Of a DNA stretch of 13,738 nucleotides, positions 11,936-13,738 are shown one piece after another. Under the pieces are notes generated by a model. That model was not told the DNA's origin. It ran no database searches and saw nothing but the letters and a program-made list of their open reading frames with translations. The number at the start of each line of letters is the position of its first letter. Position 1 is the first letter of the stretch. Made by a program: the position numbers and the translations under genes. The DNA is taken from assembly GCA_937899055.1 (NCBI GenBank), contig CALBPX010000052.1, forward strand, positions 1-13,738, read 5' to 3'. Origin of the DNA: an uncultured Bacteroidales bacterium. GTDB lineage: Bacteria; Bacteroidota; Bacteroidia; Bacteroidales; UBA932.

Positions 11936-11984
11936 TAAAAGATAAAATTATTATCTTTGTAGCAAATTTCATCTATAAAAGATA
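11929..11984 (+). promoter_or_regulatory. Promoter and palindrome region of the first AAA ATPase
   Basis: TCTTTTATAAAAGA at 11929-11942 is a perfect 14-base palindrome. TATCTTTG at 11952-11959 is a perfect Bacteroides -7 box (nearest TTTG at 11925-11928, 23 bases upstream, slightly long). The 11-base TATAAAAGATA occurs at 11934-11944 and again at 11974-11984, the second copy ending on the A of the start codon. The -7 box thus lies between two copies of a likely operator sequence. Confidence 0.5.
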
Positions 11985-13195
11985 TGAAAGCAGTCGTTAG
12001 ACAAAGTTATCTTGACAAGATAACGAAGCATCTTGGTAAGGACACTATCATTATCATAGTCGGTCAACGTCGTGTGGGAAAGAGCTACACCCTACGCCTC
12101 TTTAGGGATAAGGTGGCAGAAGATGCCCATGCAAACATTATCTTCATTGACAAAGAGAAACATGAGTTTGCCGACATTCAGACCGACCGGGACTTGAATG
12201 CCTATATTGATGAACGGCGAGACAAGACAAAGACCAACTACATCTTGATAGATGAAGTTCAGGATATAGAAGGTTTTGAAAACAGTATTCGCAGTTATTA
12301 TGAGGAGCCTGATATTGAAATCATTGTAACAGGCTCAAACTCCAACATGCTTAGTGGGGATTTGGCCAACAAAATAGGTGGTCGCTACAAAGAAGTCTAT
12401 GTCCAGGCACTAAGCTATGAGGAATTCATGGAGTTTCATAACCTGCCCAACAGCGATGATACGTTGGCAAAGTATATTCAGTTTGGTGGATTACCTGGTT
12501 TGAAAAAGATAGGGCTTGATGAACAGGATGCCAGAGAGTACCAGATGGATGTCTATAGCACCGTACTGCTGAAGGATGTTATCAAGCGGAATAATATCCG
12601 TAATGTGGCTTTTCTGGAAAACCTTGTACATTTCCTTGCTGACAATGCAGGGAAAATCATTTCTGCCAACAGCATAGCAAAGTATATGCGGTCGCAAGGG
12701 GAGAACATCACCTCCACTGCCATTATCAATTATGCTAAGTATCTGTGCGAATCATACATGATTCACAAGGTGAACAGGTATGACATTCACGGACGGAAGA
12801 TATTTGAGAGCAATGATAAATTCTACTTTGAAGATCATGGTATTCGTAATGCTCTTGTAGGCGGTTCGCGTGAGAGAGACATTGAGAAGGTGATAGAGAA
12901 CATCATCTATAATCACCTTGTCCGTCTGGGCTATGAAGTGATGGTCGGACAACTTCGGGCTGGCGAAATTGATTTTGTCTGCACAAAGCCAAAAGGCGAA
13001 AGGATCTATGTGCAGGCTTCTTATATCATAGCCGACGATAACACGTATGAGCGTGAGTTTGGTAATCTTCGTGCCATCAAGGACAACTATCCCAAATATG
13101 TCATCTCTATGACACCATTGGTTACCAAGTCTGATGACAATGGCATAACCCATCTTCATCTCAGGAGGTTCTTAACGGAAGGTTTGGAGAGGTAA
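11984..13195 (+). CDS. AAA_14/DUF4143 family ATPase
   Basis: A 403-residue cytoplasmic protein with an N-terminal AAA_14 ATPase (about 18-145) and a C-terminal DUF4143 region (about 185-365). Walker A is VGQRRVGKS (26-33 core), Walker B is ILIDEVQDI (87-95) and the sensor-1 strand is IIVTGSNSNML. DUF4143 carries a nuclease-like fold: Glu305 in VIENIIYNHLVRLGY, GEIDFV (327-332) and IYVQASY (341-347). Where an active PD-(D/E)xK enzyme would have ExK, this has QxS, so nuclease activity is doubtful. Such ATPases are numerous in Bacteroidota genomes and their role is unknown to me. A second, clearly different member follows 239 bases downstream. The gene starts directly after a palindromic promoter region; no Shine-Dalgarno is seen. 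Confidence 0.9.
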   Translation: MKAVVRQSYLDKITKHLGKDTIIIIVGQRRVGKSYTLRLFRDKVAEDAHANIIFIDKEKHEFADIQTDRDLNAYIDERRDKTKTNYILIDEVQDIEGFENSIRSYYEEPDIEIIVTGSNSNMLSGDLANKIGGRYKEVYVQALSYEEFMEFHNLPNSDDTLAKYIQFGGLPGLKKIGLDEQDAREYQMDVYSTVLLKDVIKRNNIRNVAFLENLVHFLADNAGKIISANSIAKYMRSQGENITSTAIINYAKYLCESYMIHKVNRYDIHGRKIFESNDKFYFEDHGIRNALVGGSRERDIEKVIENIIYNHLVRLGYEVMVGQLRAGEIDFVCTKPKGERIYVQASYIIADDNTYEREFGNLRAIKDNYPKYVISMTPLVTKSDDNGITHLHLRRFLTEGLER

Positions 13196-13202
13196 CGTAT
13201 AT

Positions 13203-13305
13203 TGGAGTATCTCTGTAAGGTAAAGCGGAAATAACTTGCTTTTCTCCCAACTTGTATGTAAATTTGCGACCATACTCCACAAATTTGCTGAAAAATATGG
13301 AGTAT
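13203..13305. repeat. Three TGGAGTAT copies between the two AAA ATPases
   Basis: TGGAGTAT occurs at 13203-13210 and 13298-13305, and inverted (ATACTCCA) at 13272-13279. AAATTTGC is also repeated at 13260-13267 and 13281-13288. The last two TGGAGTAT copies form an inverted repeat with an 18-base spacer, and TAAATTTG at 13259-13266 is a perfect -7 box with CTTG 20 bases upstream. The 239-base gap 13196-13434 holds these motifs and the palindrome below, and no gene that I can support. Confidence 0.5.
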
Positions 13306-13417
13306 AGTAAGGAATTTTTAGGGTCTTATGTACAAGTAAACTGATGCCAATTTTGCAAGAAGACACAATAAAAGTCGTGCCAAAAACGTTATTAGAATAG
13401 TCAAAAGTAGTATGATT

Positions 13418-13432
13418 TTTGTAAAATACAAA
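13418..13432 (+). promoter_or_regulatory. Palindrome directly before the second AAA ATPase
   Basis: TTTGTA, AAA, TACAAA form a perfect 6-3-6 inverted repeat ending two bases before the ATG. It overlaps GATTTTTG (13414-13421), a one-mismatch -7 box. Its position resembles that of the palindrome at the first ATPase, though the sequence differs. Confidence 0.4.
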
Positions 13433-13434
13433 GT

Positions 13435-13738
13435 ATGAAACGTGATTTTCTCAAAGAGTTAGTGAAGTGGCGAGACTATTCGAGGCGTAAGCCATTACTC
13501 GTCACAGGAGTGCGGCAGTGTGGTAAAACGCACACGTTGAAGGAGTTTGGCCAGAACTATTTCGACAGCATGTGCTATGTCAACTTGGAGTCGAGCAGCC
13601 ACTATGCTGCCATCTTTGAATATGATTTCGATGTGCGGCGAATCATCAGGGAGATTGAGTTGATGGAACAGTGTACCATCACCCCTGGCAAGACCCTCCT
13701 GATATTGGACGAGATACAGGAAGTGCCTCGTGCCATCA
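13435..13738 (+). CDS. AAA_14 family ATPase, N-terminal part (cut by window end)
   Basis: The first 101 residues of a second AAA_14-type ATPase, open to the right edge. Translation gives MKRDFLKELVKWRDYSRRKPLLVTGVRQCGKTHTLKEFG..., with Walker A GVRQCGKT (25-32) and Walker B TLLILDEIQEVP (87-98), both typical of the AAA_14/DUF4143 group. The segment between (YFDSMCYVNLESSSHYAAIFEYDFDVRRIIREIELM) matches the usual layout of these proteins, in which a short acidic strand is followed by a helical insertion. It is only distantly like the ATPase upstream, so the pair is not a recent tandem duplication. The DUF4143 part is expected beyond the window but not seen. Confidence 0.88.
   Translation, partial: MKRDFLKELVKWRDYSRRKPLLVTGVRQCGKTHTLKEFGQNYFDSMCYVNLESSSHYAAIFEYDFDVRRIIREIELMEQCTITPGKTLLILDEIQEVPRAI

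Overview
The window looks like a Bacteroidota (probably order Bacteroidales) contig, most likely metagenomic. The reasons are: promoter candidates of the Bacteroides type (TTTG, about 20 bases, TAnnTTTG); few Shine-Dalgarno sites; outer-membrane barrels that start with a carboxypeptidase-regulatory-like domain; an ECF sigma factor followed by an ETSxEEExxL-type single-pass membrane protein; and AAA_14/DUF4143 ATPases. The first 32 bases are not genomic. They match the Illumina TruSeq read-2 adapter, so the left edge is a contig end with an untrimmed adapter.

Layout, left to right. (1) Bases 33-2298, minus strand: a two-gene metal-export operon, with a winged-helix regulator followed three bases later by a His-rich Zn/Cd/Pb P1B-type ATPase. 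The ATPase loses its real C-terminus at the adapter. Three near-identical 13-base repeats, 21 and 22 bases apart, lie over the regulator's promoter and are good operator candidates. (2) Bases 2402-3492, plus strand: a Bacteroides-type promoter, a six-TM membrane protein of unknown function and an HTH_34-type winged-helix regulator. (3) Bases 3521-9731, minus strand: a five-gene cluster in transcription order: ECF sigma factor, anti-sigma-like membrane protein, secreted protein with two TonB-plug-like units, 963-residue outer-membrane barrel, and NagZ-like GH3 glycosidase. A sigma-E-like promoter (AACTT, 15 bases, TCTAA) sits directly in front of the sigma gene, which suggests autoregulation. 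(4) Bases 9805-10710, minus: psuG, pseudouridine-5'-phosphate glycosidase. (5) Bases 10815-11863, plus: a rhomboid protease, a 63-residue small protein overlapping it by ATGA, and a 64-residue protein with a CxxC...HxxxC zinc site. (6) Bases 11984-13738, plus: two AAA_14-family ATPases in a row, the second cut by the window edge, each with a short palindrome near its start.

The part that most deserves follow-up is the sigma/anti-sigma/plug-like/barrel/GH3 cluster. It has the parts of a trans-envelope signalling system but no SusD partner, and its enzyme is of the cell-wall amino-sugar type. A muropeptide- or glycan-sensing role is inference. No rRNA, tRNA, CRISPR array, transposase or integrase was seen. 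No stretch over 300 bases lacks a gene; the longest is 13196-13434, described below.
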